This document shows, one piece after another, positions 24,656 through 33,221 of a DNA stretch of 64,000 nucleotides. Position numbers and translations under genes: made by a program. The DNA comes from JBBDIJ01 sp040880485 (GTDB lineage: Bacteria > Bacteroidota > Rhodothermia > Balneolales > Balneolaceae), in NCBI GenBank assembly GCA_040880485.1, contig JBBDIJ010000002.1:1-64000 (forward strand). The letters are read 5' to 3'. Numbering within the stretch: the first letter of the stretch is position 1; each line of letters begins with the position of its first letter. The notes beneath the pieces are model-generated. The model was not told the origin of the DNA and did not search any database. It worked only from the letters and a program-made list of their open reading frames with translations.

Positions 24656-25054
24656 TTACGGTTTTCGGATGACTTTTAAAGGTAGCTTGCCGGCGATCCG
24701 GTCAAAGTCCTTGTCGTTGTGCAGCAGTTGGACCTTTGATTCAATACACCACGTTCCAATCAGCATATCCACTGTTTTTCGAATGGTGACCCCGCTGGCT
24801 CGAAGCAGGCGAAAATTCATTGCCGACTGTATGGCCACTGTTTTTCCTCCCAGAGCGATGCACTCGAGTGGATCGAGCGCTTTTCTGGCTACTTGAAAGT
24901 CGTTTTCCTTGTCGAAGCCCTGCAGCAGTTCGGCGAGGATGATATCACCTGTCAGTACGGTTTTTTCGGACAGGAATCGGTCCAGTGTGTCACTTTGCCA
25001 AGTGTTCACACCGTTCAAGTAGTCGATCCAGACGCTTGTATCGACGAGGATCAT
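24656..25054 (-). CDS. vapC: VapC-type PIN-domain ribonuclease toxin
   Basis: A 132-residue PIN domain. The acidic cluster is visible: MILVDTSVWIDYL (Asp5), LAELLQGF (Glu42), then the later Asp residues in HNDKDFDRIA near the end. VapC toxins cut tRNA or rRNA and are held inactive by VapB. Its start overlaps the end of the vapB gene by four bases, the usual translational coupling. It faces the PEP-hydrolase-like gene tail to tail with a nine-base gap. Confidence 0.92.
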   Translation of the reverse strand: MILVDTSVWIDYLNGVNTWQSDTLDRFLSEKTVLTGDIILAELLQGFDKENDFQVARKALDPLECIALGGKTVAIQSAMNFRLLRASGVTIRKTVDMLIGTWCIESKVQLLHNDKDFDRIAGKLPLKVIRKP

Positions 25055-25248
25055 CCGTCGTCCCGTCTCATCTGCTCAAGGTCGCCCCGCCACTGAATCT
25101 GCCCGCGCAACTCTTTGATCTGCTCCTGTTTTCTACGAAGAATCAGGAGTTCCAGGCCCTTTTCCACGGCTGCTTTTTTGGTTTTCAGACCACTCAGTTT
25201 CATCGCTTCATCCATCAATTTGTCTTCTATGACGATATTTGTTCTCAT
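25051..25248 (-). CDS. vapB: VapB-type antitoxin
   Basis: A 65-residue protein starting MRTNIVIEDKLMDEAMKLSGLKTKKAAVEKGLELLI, a ribbon-helix-helix fold typical of type II antitoxins of the VapB/DUF2191 group: a short beta-strand, two helices, then a charged, probably unstructured toxin-binding tail (IKELRGQIQWRGDLEQM). It overlaps vapC. A perfect inverted repeat starts 11 bases upstream of the start codon and is the likely autoregulatory operator. Confidence 0.9.
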   Translation of the reverse strand: MRTNIVIEDKLMDEAMKLSGLKTKKAAVEKGLELLILRRKQEQIKELRGQIQWRGDLEQMRRDDG

Positions 25249-25258
25249 ATGCTTACCA

Positions 25259-25292
25259 TTATGTGTATTTATTATCTAATTTATACACATAA
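25259..25292. promoter_or_regulatory. Putative VapBC operator: perfect 10-bp inverted repeat
   Basis: TTATGTGTAT (25259-25268) and ATACACATAA (25283-25292) are exact reverse complements separated by an AT-rich 14-base spacer. The element lies just upstream of vapB in the promoter position. Arms this long and perfect are typical of ribbon-helix-helix antitoxin sites. Confidence 0.75.
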
Positions 25293-25381
25293 CTCGGCAA
25301 GTCAAAGAGATATTGTTCGGAGTTTTTCTTAAACACACATCTTTCAGGTAAGATCGTTGAGGCGCAGCCCCCTTGCGCCAC

Positions 25382-25954
25382 TCAGACAAACACGTCCAGG
25401 TAGACCACTTCGTCGGTTACCGGCATGATACCGTGGGACTCTACGGAGTTGAAGTAGATGCTGTCTCCCTCTTTCAGCTCATATTCGGTGTGCTCCAGGC
25501 GAAAACGAAGGACTCCTTCCAGAACGTAGATGAACTCCTCTCCCTGATGGGAGACGGCGTGTTCCACCACCTCTCCCTTACGGGCCACAAACAGAAAGGG
25601 TTGCATCTTTTTCTTGTGATACTTGGACGCAAAGGGAAAGATGTTGTATCCCTTTCCGGTGGCGGCCAGGCTCTCCAGCGCTTCCAGGCCGGAGGTGTAT
25701 TCGGCGGCCAGAGTTTCGTCTGTTTCGAGGATATCCGATACGGCTACACCGAGGGCCGATGCGATGTTTACAAGGGCGGCTACGGAGGGGATCGCCTTGT
25801 TGTTTTCGATCTTGGAGATCATGCTTTTCGAGAGGCCGGAGGCGTTGGCCAGATCCTCGATCGTACGCTCCTGCAAGAGCCTCAGTTTTTTGATACGCCT
25901 TCCCATTTCTTTTTGCAGGGCGGCTCCTTTTTCCAGGAGAGCAAATTCAGCCAT
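25382..25954 (-). CDS. XRE-family regulator with C-terminal cupin (copy 2)
   Basis: A 190-residue regulator. The helix-turn-helix MGRRIKKLRLLQERTIEDLANASGLSKSMISKIENNKAIPSVAALVNIASALGV occupies about residues 17-70, and a cupin ligand-binding domain follows (QGEEFIYVLEGVLRFRLEHTEYELKEGDSIYFNSVESHG). I start it at 25954 (MAEFALLEKG) because the frame upstream to 26134 has no family similarity. It lies at the downstream end of the TRAP operon, and a close paralogue lies at its upstream end (32400-32978). Such regulators sense a small metabolite, probably an intermediate of the sugar-acid pathway. Confidence 0.88.
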   Translation of the reverse strand: MAEFALLEKGAALQKEMGRRIKKLRLLQERTIEDLANASGLSKSMISKIENNKAIPSVAALVNIASALGVAVSDILETDETLAAEYTSGLEALESLAATGKGYNIFPFASKYHKKKMQPFLFVARKGEVVEHAVSHQGEEFIYVLEGVLRFRLEHTEYELKEGDSIYFNSVESHGIMPVTDEVVYLDVFV

Positions 25955-26153
25955 ATTCGATCTATTGTCTGCCGATATTTCGTATAAAAACCGGTAAATG
26001 CATGGACTCCATTTTGGTAAATATACGTAAAAATCGTCACTGATTCTGCTGCTGCTGCCGGCGTTTCCGTATGTCTCATGAGTTGTGCTGCAGGCTACAA
26101 CCCCATGCAACTGGATTCCTGCAGATGTGCGCAAGCCCTGTTCACCCCGACGC

Positions 26154-27494
26154 CTACACCATAAAGGAGGGGAGCCAGGTGGTGATGATCGGGATGTAGG
26201 TAATCATGAGCTGTACTACTACCATGATGCCCAAAAAGCGGAGTACATAAGGGGTCATCTCCAGGATTTCTACCTTACCTACTGCTCCGGCTACGAACAG
26301 GGTGGAACCTACCGGCGGGGTCACCAGGCCGATGATCAGATTGGACACTACCAGGACGCCGAAGTGGACGGCGGCCAGGCCTTCCCCCATCCCGATCGCT
26401 TCACTGATGGGCAGCACAACCGGAATAACGATGAGAAGGGCGGGTGCGATATCAATAAACATCCCGACCAGAAGCAGCGAGAAGTTGAGGATGAGCAGGA
26501 TGATCACTTTTCGTAAAAGCTCTATTGCCTCGGGGCTCATGCCGGCTGAGAAGTAGGATATGATCCCGTCACTGAACCCGACCAGGCTGGTGGTCACAAT
26601 TTCCGGAACATTGCCGATGCTCAGGGTCCAGGCGAACAGGCTGGCACAGGCAATCAGAAAACTGAGCGCGACGGTGATCTTGGCCGACGAGAGCAGGATT
26701 TCGGGCAGGCCTTCCAGGGTGAGTTCCCTGTGAATGAAAAAGCCTACAAAAGCGGCATAGATGACCGCAACGGCACTGGCTTCTGTGGCGGTAAAAATAC
26801 CACCCATGATACCCCCCAGGATGATAACCCCCATCAGAATGGCAAAGAAGGAGTTGACTACGCTCTGCCACACTTCGGAAAAGCTGGCTTTCGGTTCTGT
26901 CCGAATCTTCATCTTGCGGGTAAGGCGCCAGCTTACAATGATCAGGCCGATCCCCACCAGGATGCCCGGTATGATTCCCGCAATAAAGAGCTGTTCGATG
27001 GAGACGTTGGCTACGGTTCCGTATATGAGCAAGACAATACTGGGTGGGATCAGGGCTCCGGTGGTTCCGGCGCATGCTGCCAGCGCAGTAGAGAAGGAGC
27101 GTTTGAACCCATCCTTCTCCATGGCGGGGATCATCACCCCGCCCACGGCGGCGCAGGTGGCGGCTGAGGCCCCGGAGACCGCTCCAAAGAGCTGGGAAGA
27201 GACCACGGTAACTCCTGGCAGACCTGCTTTGTAGTGGCCAATGAACGACTTCACCAGTTGAATCAGCCGGTCGGAGAGACCGCCCCGGCTCATCAGTTCG
27301 CCGGCAAGGATGAAGAAGGGCACGGCGAGAAAGGTGTAGAACGAGGCGAGAGATCGCACCGTCTCCAGGCCCACCATGATGGGATCTACTCCGATCCAGA
27401 GCAGGGCTGCAAACGAGGAGATGAGCATACAGAAGGCGATCGGAACGCCAAGAAGCAGAAGCAGGAAGAAGGTGATGAGCAGGAGTAGTGTCAT
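26154..27494 (-). CDS. dctM: TRAP transporter large permease (DctM)
   Basis: A 446-residue membrane protein with about twelve hydrophobic helices. It shows the DctM pattern: LLLLGVPIAFCMLI near the N-terminus, VPFFILAGELMSRGGLSDRL (about residue 60), SGASAATCAAVGGVMIPAMEKDGF (about 110) and ATEASAVAVIYAAFVG (about 235). It forms the sodium-driven translocation channel of a tripartite ATP-independent periplasmic system. It overlaps the small permease gene by four bases and belongs to the leftward operon that imports and degrades an acid sugar. Confidence 0.93.
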   Translation of the reverse strand: MTLLLLITFFLLLLLGVPIAFCMLISSFAALLWIGVDPIMVGLETVRSLASFYTFLAVPFFILAGELMSRGGLSDRLIQLVKSFIGHYKAGLPGVTVVSSQLFGAVSGASAATCAAVGGVMIPAMEKDGFKRSFSTALAACAGTTGALIPPSIVLLIYGTVANVSIEQLFIAGIIPGILVGIGLIIVSWRLTRKMKIRTEPKASFSEVWQSVVNSFFAILMGVIILGGIMGGIFTATEASAVAVIYAAFVGFFIHRELTLEGLPEILLSSAKITVALSFLIACASLFAWTLSIGNVPEIVTTSLVGFSDGIISYFSAGMSPEAIELLRKVIILLILNFSLLLVGMFIDIAPALLIVIPVVLPISEAIGMGEGLAAVHFGVLVVSNLIIGLVTPPVGSTLFVAGAVGKVEILEMTPYVLRFLGIMVVVQLMITYIPIITTWLPSFMV

Positions 27495-28000
27495 AGCGGC
27501 AGTTCGCTTTCGGTGATTTCCCCTTTGGATGGGATAGTTGCGGCCGGTTCACGGATGGCCTGAATCAGATGGCCGATGCTGTAGTAGAGCATGAACACGC
27601 ACCCTGTGGGAGCGGCGGCATAGACCCAGGCACGGCTGATCTCCAGAGCGGGCATGATCCAGTCTGTAATTCCAGCCGTCACTTGAAAGCTGTGCCAGCC
27701 CAGAAGCAGAGTGGCGGCTATCATAAAGAGGTGGCCGGTTACGATGTAGATCTTGAGCGCCCGGCCCTCCAGTTTGTGGATGAGCCACGCAAACAGGTAG
27801 TGTGCCCGGTCCCGGATCGCCACGGCGGCCCCCAGAAACGTCAGCCACACCATCAGAATCATGGCCAGCTCGTCAGCCCAGTAGATGGACTGGTTCAGCA
27901 CGAAACGGAAAAAGACGTTGGCCGCAACGACCAGTGACATTACGGCCAGCTGAATGATCAGCAGCCAGTCCAGTGTTTTGTCGATCAGATGTCTGAGCAT
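27491..28000 (-). CDS. dctQ: TRAP transporter small permease (DctQ)
   Basis: A 169-residue protein with four predicted helices. The segment NQSIYWADELAMILMVWLTFLGAAVAIRDRAH (about 35-67) matches the DctQ signature, where W.(D/E)E is followed by a helix and a charged R-x-H motif. It partners the large permease encoded immediately downstream (ATGA overlap). The 81-base gap to the substrate-binding gene upstream contains a copy of the CGGTTCAACCCG word. Confidence 0.9.
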   Translation of the reverse strand: MLRHLIDKTLDWLLIIQLAVMSLVVAANVFFRFVLNQSIYWADELAMILMVWLTFLGAAVAIRDRAHYLFAWLIHKLEGRALKIYIVTGHLFMIAATLLLGWHSFQVTAGITDWIMPALEISRAWVYAAAPTGCVFMLYYSIGHLIQAIREPAATIPSKGEITESELPL

Positions 28001-28015
28001 AACATGGGGCTTGTT

Positions 28016-28027
28016 CGGGTTGAACCG
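28016..28027. repeat. Copy of the 12-mer (reverse orientation, CGGGTTGAACCG, intergenic)
   Basis: An exact reverse complement of CGGTTCAACCCG, placed between the genes for the TRAP binding protein and small permease. Confidence 0.7.
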
Positions 28028-28081
28028 GTTCCGGTAGTGAGCCTATTGCGTCCCGACCCGGATGCCGTGCCGGCTTTCCTA

Positions 28082-29131
28082 TTATCGGTGTTGCTCCCCG
28101 AGCGCCTGAATCTGCTGGTAGAGCTCGCGGGGTACGTTGGGATTGCTACTTAGGAACGACTCCGCTATGGCGGATGTCCGGTCGAAAAAGGGTTGTTTGT
28201 CGGGTACTTCGTTTACGGTGATCCCCTGCTGTTCGAGGGTGAGATATGCCTCATCCATACTGGTGTCCCATGCCTGATTGAACGCGGGAACGATCTCCTC
28301 TGCAACCTGCAAAATTCGGTCGCGGTATTTGGGTTCCAGCGAGTCCAGCCACTTCTTGTTGGCCACCATGATGTGCTGGTTGGTAAAGTGTTCGGAGATG
28401 GTCAGGCAGTTGACACCTGTTTCATGGTACCGGTAGGAGGCGACGATGGCGGGGCTGTTTTCCGCTCCGTCAATCACACCGGTCCGGATCGACTGATAGA
28501 CCTCGCTGTGGGGAATCGGTGTGGCCCTCGGGCCCATGGCATTCATCGCGCTTATCATCACCGGGCTCTCCATCACACGGAGCCGAAGCCCTTCAAGATC
28601 TTCCGGTGTTTCGGCGCACTGCTCTCCCTGCCTCCTGTAAAACATGTTTCGAAAACCGCCGCTGTAGAAGCTGAGGCCGTAGAGCCCGTGCGGTTCAAGT
28701 CGGTCCATCATCTGTCGGCCGATATCTCCATAGAGGGTCGCTTTCAGGTGATCGTTGTTGTAGAACACAAAGGGGAGGTCCAGAATAGAGAAGGCTGGTG
28801 CCACGGTGGTGAGCACAGAGGAGTTGATCTGGATGACCTCTACGACTCCGAAGTAGTTCGCTTCCAGAAGTTGCCGTTCGGTTCCGATCTTCCCGCTATC
28901 GTAGAACTCGACACGTATCTCACCCTCTTCAATGCCATGTTCCGGCGACGCTTTCATCAGTTCGGTCCGGAAGAAATGGGAGGCGTCCCAGAGGCGTGTT
29001 TGCTGATTCAGTTCCAGTGAGAGGCGGAAGGCGAGTCCCGGCTCCTTTTCACTGTCGGCGGAACTGCAACCCGCTATTCCCGTCCAGAGAATCGCAGCCA
29101 GCAGGATCGCTATGGTGCTCTTTTTGTTCAT
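28082..29131 (-). CDS. dctP: TRAP transporter substrate-binding lipoprotein (DctP)
   Basis: A 349-residue protein with a lipoprotein signal, IAGCSS (Cys about 22), so it is membrane-tethered in the periplasm. DctP-family landmarks are GEIRVEFYDSGKIGTERQLLE (about 72), LDLPFVFYNNDH (about 118), the ligand-anchoring Arg in LEGLRLRVMESP (about 184) and VIDGAENSPAIV (about 223). TRAP proteins bind carboxylates; the neighbouring dehydratase, SDR and FAH-fold genes suggest an aldonic or uronic acid. It is transcribed after the catabolic genes and before the two permease genes. Confidence 0.92.
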   Translation of the reverse strand: MNKKSTIAILLAAILWTGIAGCSSADSEKEPGLAFRLSLELNQQTRLWDASHFFRTELMKASPEHGIEEGEIRVEFYDSGKIGTERQLLEANYFGVVEVIQINSSVLTTVAPAFSILDLPFVFYNNDHLKATLYGDIGRQMMDRLEPHGLYGLSFYSGGFRNMFYRRQGEQCAETPEDLEGLRLRVMESPVMISAMNAMGPRATPIPHSEVYQSIRTGVIDGAENSPAIVASYRYHETGVNCLTISEHFTNQHIMVANKKWLDSLEPKYRDRILQVAEEIVPAFNQAWDTSMDEAYLTLEQQGITVNEVPDKQPFFDRTSAIAESFLSSNPNVPRELYQQIQALGEQHR

Positions 29132-29194
29132 TCTCTTCCTCTTTTTTCGACTCCGCTTCCATTATTACGGAATCAGGAGTGTTGTTCCCGGATC

Positions 29195-30220
29195 TCAGGA
29201 GTTCTGCCCCGGTGTTTTGACTTTCACCAGTTTCGGCGCCCCGCTCTCTATTTGCAGTGGGTTCACCAGCGGTCTTCCATACCCTTCAAAGGAGACCGAC
29301 ATGCGGTCTCCCTGTTTCAGTTCGATCCCTTCGCCGAAGGTGAAGGCTCCCGCCCCGAAAAAGTGTACATGTACCGTTCCCGGAATCCGGTGCTGATTGT
29401 ACTTGAAGTGGTGGTGCTCCAGGTTTTCCAGCGAGTGGCACATGTTCTTTTCTCCGGTCCGGATCTCTTTGGACCAGAGAGTTCCTCCATCCCGCTCCAC
29501 GGAGACCACTCCGGGAACGTCGTCAAAACGTCCGTTTACCACCAGTTCGGGCCCGATGGAGCAGTTACGCAGCTTCGAAGGGGCCAGATAGAGGTAGTTC
29601 TTTTTCTCCATCACATGATCGGAGAACTCGTTGGCGATGGCGAATCCGACCCGGAAGGGGGTTCCGTCACGTGCGATCAGATAGAGGCCTGCGATCTCCG
29701 GCTCCTCACCGCCGTCATCGGCGTAGGTTGGGACGATCAGAGGCTCCCCGCACGCTTTCAGGTGGGTGCCGTTTCCTTTGTAGAACCACTCGGGCTGAAC
29801 GCCAATATCACCCCGTTTCGGCTTTCCGCCCTCCTCACCCCACATGTAGATTTTCATGCTGTCGGTGATGTTTGCCTCCTCCTGGCCGGACATTTTCTGG
29901 TGCATCTTCTCCCGGTTCTCTGCACTGGCCCGATGGGTGAGGCCGGTTCCGGAGAGCATACAGGCGTGATGGGTATCGGGGTGGTCGAATGGTGGAAGCA
30001 GCTTCCATTGGGAGGTTCCGCTGTATACGTTGTCGTAGTCGGCCGACTCGCTGGAGAGCTCTGCGGAAATGAACGTCTCCGGGCTGCGGGCGCTTTCGAT
30101 AATATCGGTAAAGAGTTGGTGCGTGGAGTCCCACCTCTCGCGAAACAGAATCAGGCGGTCCTTCTCCACTTTGGCGATGCGGCGCCCCTTTTCGGGATGG
30201 TAAAGTTGAACTAGTCTCAT
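29195..30220 (-). CDS. FAH-fold AraD1/GguC-like sugar-acid enzyme
   Basis: A 341-residue protein. MRLVQLYHPEKGRRIAKVE is the start of AraD1/GguC-type proteins, and the C-terminal fumarylacetoacetase-like fold shows GDIGVQPEWFYKGNGTHL, EPEIAGLYLIARDG (metal-binding Glu region), GFAIANEFSDHVME and PGTVHVHFFGAGAFTFGEGI. Characterised relatives dehydrate 2-keto-3-deoxy-pentonates; other FAH-fold enzymes hydrolyse 2,4-diketo-3-deoxy acids. With an SDR and an enolase-superfamily dehydratase directly upstream, either the second or the last step of a non-phosphorylating sugar-acid pathway is plausible. It starts ten bases after the SDR stop. Confidence 0.8.
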   Translation of the reverse strand: MRLVQLYHPEKGRRIAKVEKDRLILFRERWDSTHQLFTDIIESARSPETFISAELSSESADYDNVYSGTSQWKLLPPFDHPDTHHACMLSGTGLTHRASAENREKMHQKMSGQEEANITDSMKIYMWGEEGGKPKRGDIGVQPEWFYKGNGTHLKACGEPLIVPTYADDGGEEPEIAGLYLIARDGTPFRVGFAIANEFSDHVMEKKNYLYLAPSKLRNCSIGPELVVNGRFDDVPGVVSVERDGGTLWSKEIRTGEKNMCHSLENLEHHHFKYNQHRIPGTVHVHFFGAGAFTFGEGIELKQGDRMSVSFEGYGRPLVNPLQIESGAPKLVKVKTPGQNS

Positions 30221-30230
30221 GATTTCTCCT

Positions 30231-31019
30231 CTATTTCAGGGTCCACCCGCCGTCAATCAGGTATCCGGATCCGGTCACATAACTGGATGCGGGACTGGTG
30301 AGGAAGAGGGCGATCCCTCCAATTTCATGAAGTTCACCCCAGCGGCCCATTGGAATGTTACTCAGGAACTGTTTGAATTTCTCTTCGTCGTTGGTCAACG
30401 GCAGGTTCAATTCGGTGGCAAACGGGCCGGGCAGCAGGGCGTTCACGTTAATCTTATCCTGCGCCAGTTCCATTGCCAGAGACCTTGTGAGCTGCAGGAC
30501 CGCTCCTTTGCTGGTAGAGTAGGGGGTACGCTCCGGAATGGCGGAGAGGGAGAGCATGGAGCCCACATTCAGAATCCGGCCATATCCGTTCTTTTTCATG
30601 ATGGGAACCACCTGTTGGCAGGCCAGCCAGGTTCCGGTGACGTTTACCTCCATCACCTTTTCGAACTCGCTGCGTTTGAGCTCTTCAATGGAGCCCCGGA
30701 TGTTGATGCCGGCCGAATTAATCAGAATGTCCACTTTGCCGAACTTGTCCACTGCCGCTTTTGTGATCTCTTTCAAATCGTTTTCGCTGGTCACATCACA
30801 GGAGGCGGAGATGCACTCCACACCATAGCGGCTGCGGATCAGCTCTTCCGACTCTGCGTTGGTATCGCTGTCGCGAGAGGCGATGGCAATGTTTGCGCCC
30901 GCCTCTGCCAGCGCTTTGGCCATTTCCAGCCCCAGCCCCCGGTTTCCACCGGTGATGATGGCAGCCTGACCTTTAAGATTAAACTGTTCAAGTATGCTGT
31001 TCTTTTTCGTTAAACTCAT
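30231..31019 (-). CDS. SDR-family sugar-acid oxidoreductase
   Basis: A 262-residue classical short-chain dehydrogenase. TGGNRGLGLEMAKAL is the cofactor loop, NSAGINIRG the structural motif, NVGSMLSL the catalytic Ser and PYSTSKGAV the YxxxK pair. The overall pattern is nearest to gluconate 5-dehydrogenase/KduD enzymes. The Arg-free cofactor loop and SRDSDTNAESEE after the second strand leave NAD versus NADP open. It probably oxidises the 2-keto-3-deoxy acid made by the dehydratase encoded upstream, which fits an oxidative diketo pathway ending with the FAH-fold protein. Confidence 0.88.
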   Translation of the reverse strand: MSLTKKNSILEQFNLKGQAAIITGGNRGLGLEMAKALAEAGANIAIASRDSDTNAESEELIRSRYGVECISASCDVTSENDLKEITKAAVDKFGKVDILINSAGINIRGSIEELKRSEFEKVMEVNVTGTWLACQQVVPIMKKNGYGRILNVGSMLSLSAIPERTPYSTSKGAVLQLTRSLAMELAQDKINVNALLPGPFATELNLPLTNDEEKFKQFLSNIPMGRWGELHEIGGIALFLTSPASSYVTGSGYLIDGGWTLK

Positions 31020-31115
31020 CTATATCCCATAAATTTTGATTTCTGCGATCCGTCACGGAGGGTCGATTGCCAACCACCTTATAGATATTCCGGACGGTAC
31101 TCCCTCCTGACCGGA

Positions 31116-32288
31116 TTATTCAATGATTTCGAAGTTTTCGAGTTCGCTTTTAGGTTTCAGAGTGAGCCCCATTCCCGGAAGGTTGTCGTCTAGCTGCAGG
31201 GAGCCTTTGTCTGCCACGATCTCTCCGTCGAAGATGTACCAGAAGAGTTCGTTGCCCACCTCTACCTCCGTTTGTGGGAAATATTCGGCCATCGGACAGG
31301 CAAAAGAGCTCATGACGATCTGAAGGTTATGCATCTGTCCGCCGTGCGGTATGACCTCTACCCCGTGGGTGAGGGCCATGTCGCAGATCTTTTTGGCTTC
31401 TGTGATTCCACCAACGCGATTTGTGTCGAACTGAAAGATGTCCAGAGAACCGGCCTGAAGCAACTCGTGAAATCCATAGCGTGTGTACTCATGTTCGCCT
31501 CCCGAGATCGGGATGTCGCTGTATTCACGCAGTTTGGCGAAGTTGGAGACCTCATCGGGCAGCAGCAGCTCTTCGGCCCAGCGCAGGTTGTAGGGCTCCA
31601 GTTCCCTCAGAAGCCGTTTTGCATAGGGGAGGTCGAATCCCATGTAGGCCTCCAGCATGATATCCACATCGTCGCCCACCGTTTCCCGCACCACCCGTAC
31701 CATCTCTACGTTCTTGCGAAGGCCCTTCAGCCCTTCGGTGATCGGGTAGCCGGTACGCATTTTCATACCTGTGAAGCCCTGCTTGCGGTAGTGGTCGGCC
31801 TCCTTCGTGAGCCGGTCCAGGTTTCTTGTGTATAGTCGGCTGTAGTAGGCGGGAATCGCCTCTTTGGTCCGGCCGCCCAACAGAGTGAAGACCGGCATTC
31901 CGGCCGCTTTTCCCCGAATGTCCCAGAGGGCGATGTCGATGGCGCTTATGGCGGCCAATACGCTTCCCTTGCGCCCATAGGCGACGGTGGAGCGGTACAT
32001 TTTTTCATAAAGATACTCGTTGTTCAGCGGGTTTTCCCCTACCAGCAGGCCGGCCAGTTTGTTGTCGATCACCTGCTTGGTCAGGTCCGGGCTCAGGCCC
32101 GCATTGCCCAGGCCGGTGGTTCCATCCTCCGTGGTGACCCGCACCACCAGCCAGGAGAAGAAGCGAAAGGGGGCCTGTGCGTCTTTCTGAAAGGGGAGGT
32201 AGCTGAGTGGGGTTGCAAATACGGTATCCTCCGTCTTTACAGAGCCGTTCCATTTATAGAGTATCGCTTCAACGGATTTGATCTTCAT
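31116..32288 (-). CDS. Enolase-superfamily acid-sugar dehydratase (mandelate racemase subgroup, RhamD-like)
   Basis: A 390-residue protein with the N-terminal capping domain (MKIKSVEAILYKW) and barrel. Visible active-site features are GFTGMKMRTGYPITEG (Lys region), DVDIMLEAYMGFD (first metal ligand region; an Ala-Tyr follows the Glu), LRWAEELLLPDE (second), ISGGEHEYTRYGF (third) and VIPHGGQMHNLQ (general base His). The PDE...GEHEYT...PHG set is most like L-rhamnonate dehydratase and related acid-sugar dehydratases. It removes water from an aldonate to give a 2-keto-3-deoxy acid. The exact stereochemistry of the substrate is not readable. Confidence 0.85.
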   Translation of the reverse strand: MKIKSVEAILYKWNGSVKTEDTVFATPLSYLPFQKDAQAPFRFFSWLVVRVTTEDGTTGLGNAGLSPDLTKQVIDNKLAGLLVGENPLNNEYLYEKMYRSTVAYGRKGSVLAAISAIDIALWDIRGKAAGMPVFTLLGGRTKEAIPAYYSRLYTRNLDRLTKEADHYRKQGFTGMKMRTGYPITEGLKGLRKNVEMVRVVRETVGDDVDIMLEAYMGFDLPYAKRLLRELEPYNLRWAEELLLPDEVSNFAKLREYSDIPISGGEHEYTRYGFHELLQAGSLDIFQFDTNRVGGITEAKKICDMALTHGVEVIPHGGQMHNLQIVMSSFACPMAEYFPQTEVEVGNELFWYIFDGEIVADKGSLQLDDNLPGMGLTLKPKSELENFEIIE

Positions 32289-32399
32289 GTTTGCTTCGTA
32301 AGTAACGGTAACTGAGTTTCGGTTTTCGTTTCGTTGTGGGAGGTTACCCGGTTGGGCCGTTCCGAGGCAATCGGTTGGCCCCGTGGCCGGTTCAGCTCG

Positions 32400-32978
32400 T
32401 CAGGCAAAAAAGTCCAGGTAGACCACCTCATCTGTAAGAGGCATGATGCCGTGGGCTTCCAGTGAGTTAAAGTAGATGCTGTCTCCGGGCCCCATTTCGT
32501 ACTCTTCGCTTCCAATATGAATGTTCAGGGTTCCTTGTATCACATAGATAAACTCTTCGCCCTCGTGCGTCACGGAGTGTTTGGTGACCTCCCCCTTTCG
32601 CGCGATCATCAGAAAGGGCTGCATCGACTTTTTGGGGTACTTGGAGGCGAACGGGAAGGTGTAGTATCCCTTGCCGGTTTTGGCGACATTCTCCTCTGAG
32701 TCTGACGCCGATGTGAACTCTGCCGCCAGCTTCTCCTCCGTTTCGATAATGTCCGATACGGAGACGCCGAGCGCCGATGCGAGCGTCACGAGTGCCGCTA
32801 TGGAGGGAAGTGCATGATGGTTTTCAATCTTCGAGATCATGCTTTTCGAGATTCCGGACGCCTGCGCAAGGTCGTCGATCGTGCGTTTCTGAAGCTTCCG
32901 GATGGCCCGTACCCGCAGGCCGATCTTCTTCTGTATATCTTTGTTACTTCCGTTATTGTGTATTTCCGGTTCACTCAT
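32400..32978 (-). CDS. XRE-family regulator with C-terminal cupin (copy 1)
   Basis: A 192-residue paralogue of the regulator at 25382-25954. Helix-turn-helix: RTIDDLAQASGISKSMISKIENHHALPSIAALVTLASALGV. Cupin: EGEEFIYVIQGTLNIHIGSEEYEMGPGDSIYFNSLEAHG. Both copies share the segment TGKGY..FPFASKY.KK.MQPFL.(V/I)ARKGEV and the ending PLTDEVVYLD or PVTDEVVYLD. It is the first gene of the leftward sugar-acid operon and stands back to back with the GH31 genes across 243 bases, so it could control both directions. Confidence 0.88.
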   Translation of the reverse strand: MSEPEIHNNGSNKDIQKKIGLRVRAIRKLQKRTIDDLAQASGISKSMISKIENHHALPSIAALVTLASALGVSVSDIIETEEKLAAEFTSASDSEENVAKTGKGYYTFPFASKYPKKSMQPFLMIARKGEVTKHSVTHEGEEFIYVIQGTLNIHIGSEEYEMGPGDSIYFNSLEAHGIMPLTDEVVYLDFFA

Positions 32979-33221
32979 TCTTCGGTGGTCTGTCCAATCT
33001 GGTAAAAAATGCTATACTCCCAATGCGACTAATGCAGATGCACTCAGGTATTGAAGTAAATTCAACAAAGTTTAAAAATCAAAGTAGAAATTTATCGAAT
33101 GAATTGAAATGCGAGCTGTTGGGCAGCAACAATCGAATAGCGGCCTGCAGCGACAAACTGTCGGTCTGCATCAGATATGCATCGACAACTTGTTGACTTT
33201 AATTAAACATTATTTCATTTT

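Noticed and set aside
25955..26134. An N-terminal extension of the XRE-cupin regulator
   Set aside because: The extra 60 codons share nothing with the paralogue; the protein family begins near the Met at 25954.
28193..30214. Long plus-strand frames (275 and 320 codons)
   Set aside because: They are antisense to the TRAP binding protein and the FAH-fold gene, which have clear family motifs.
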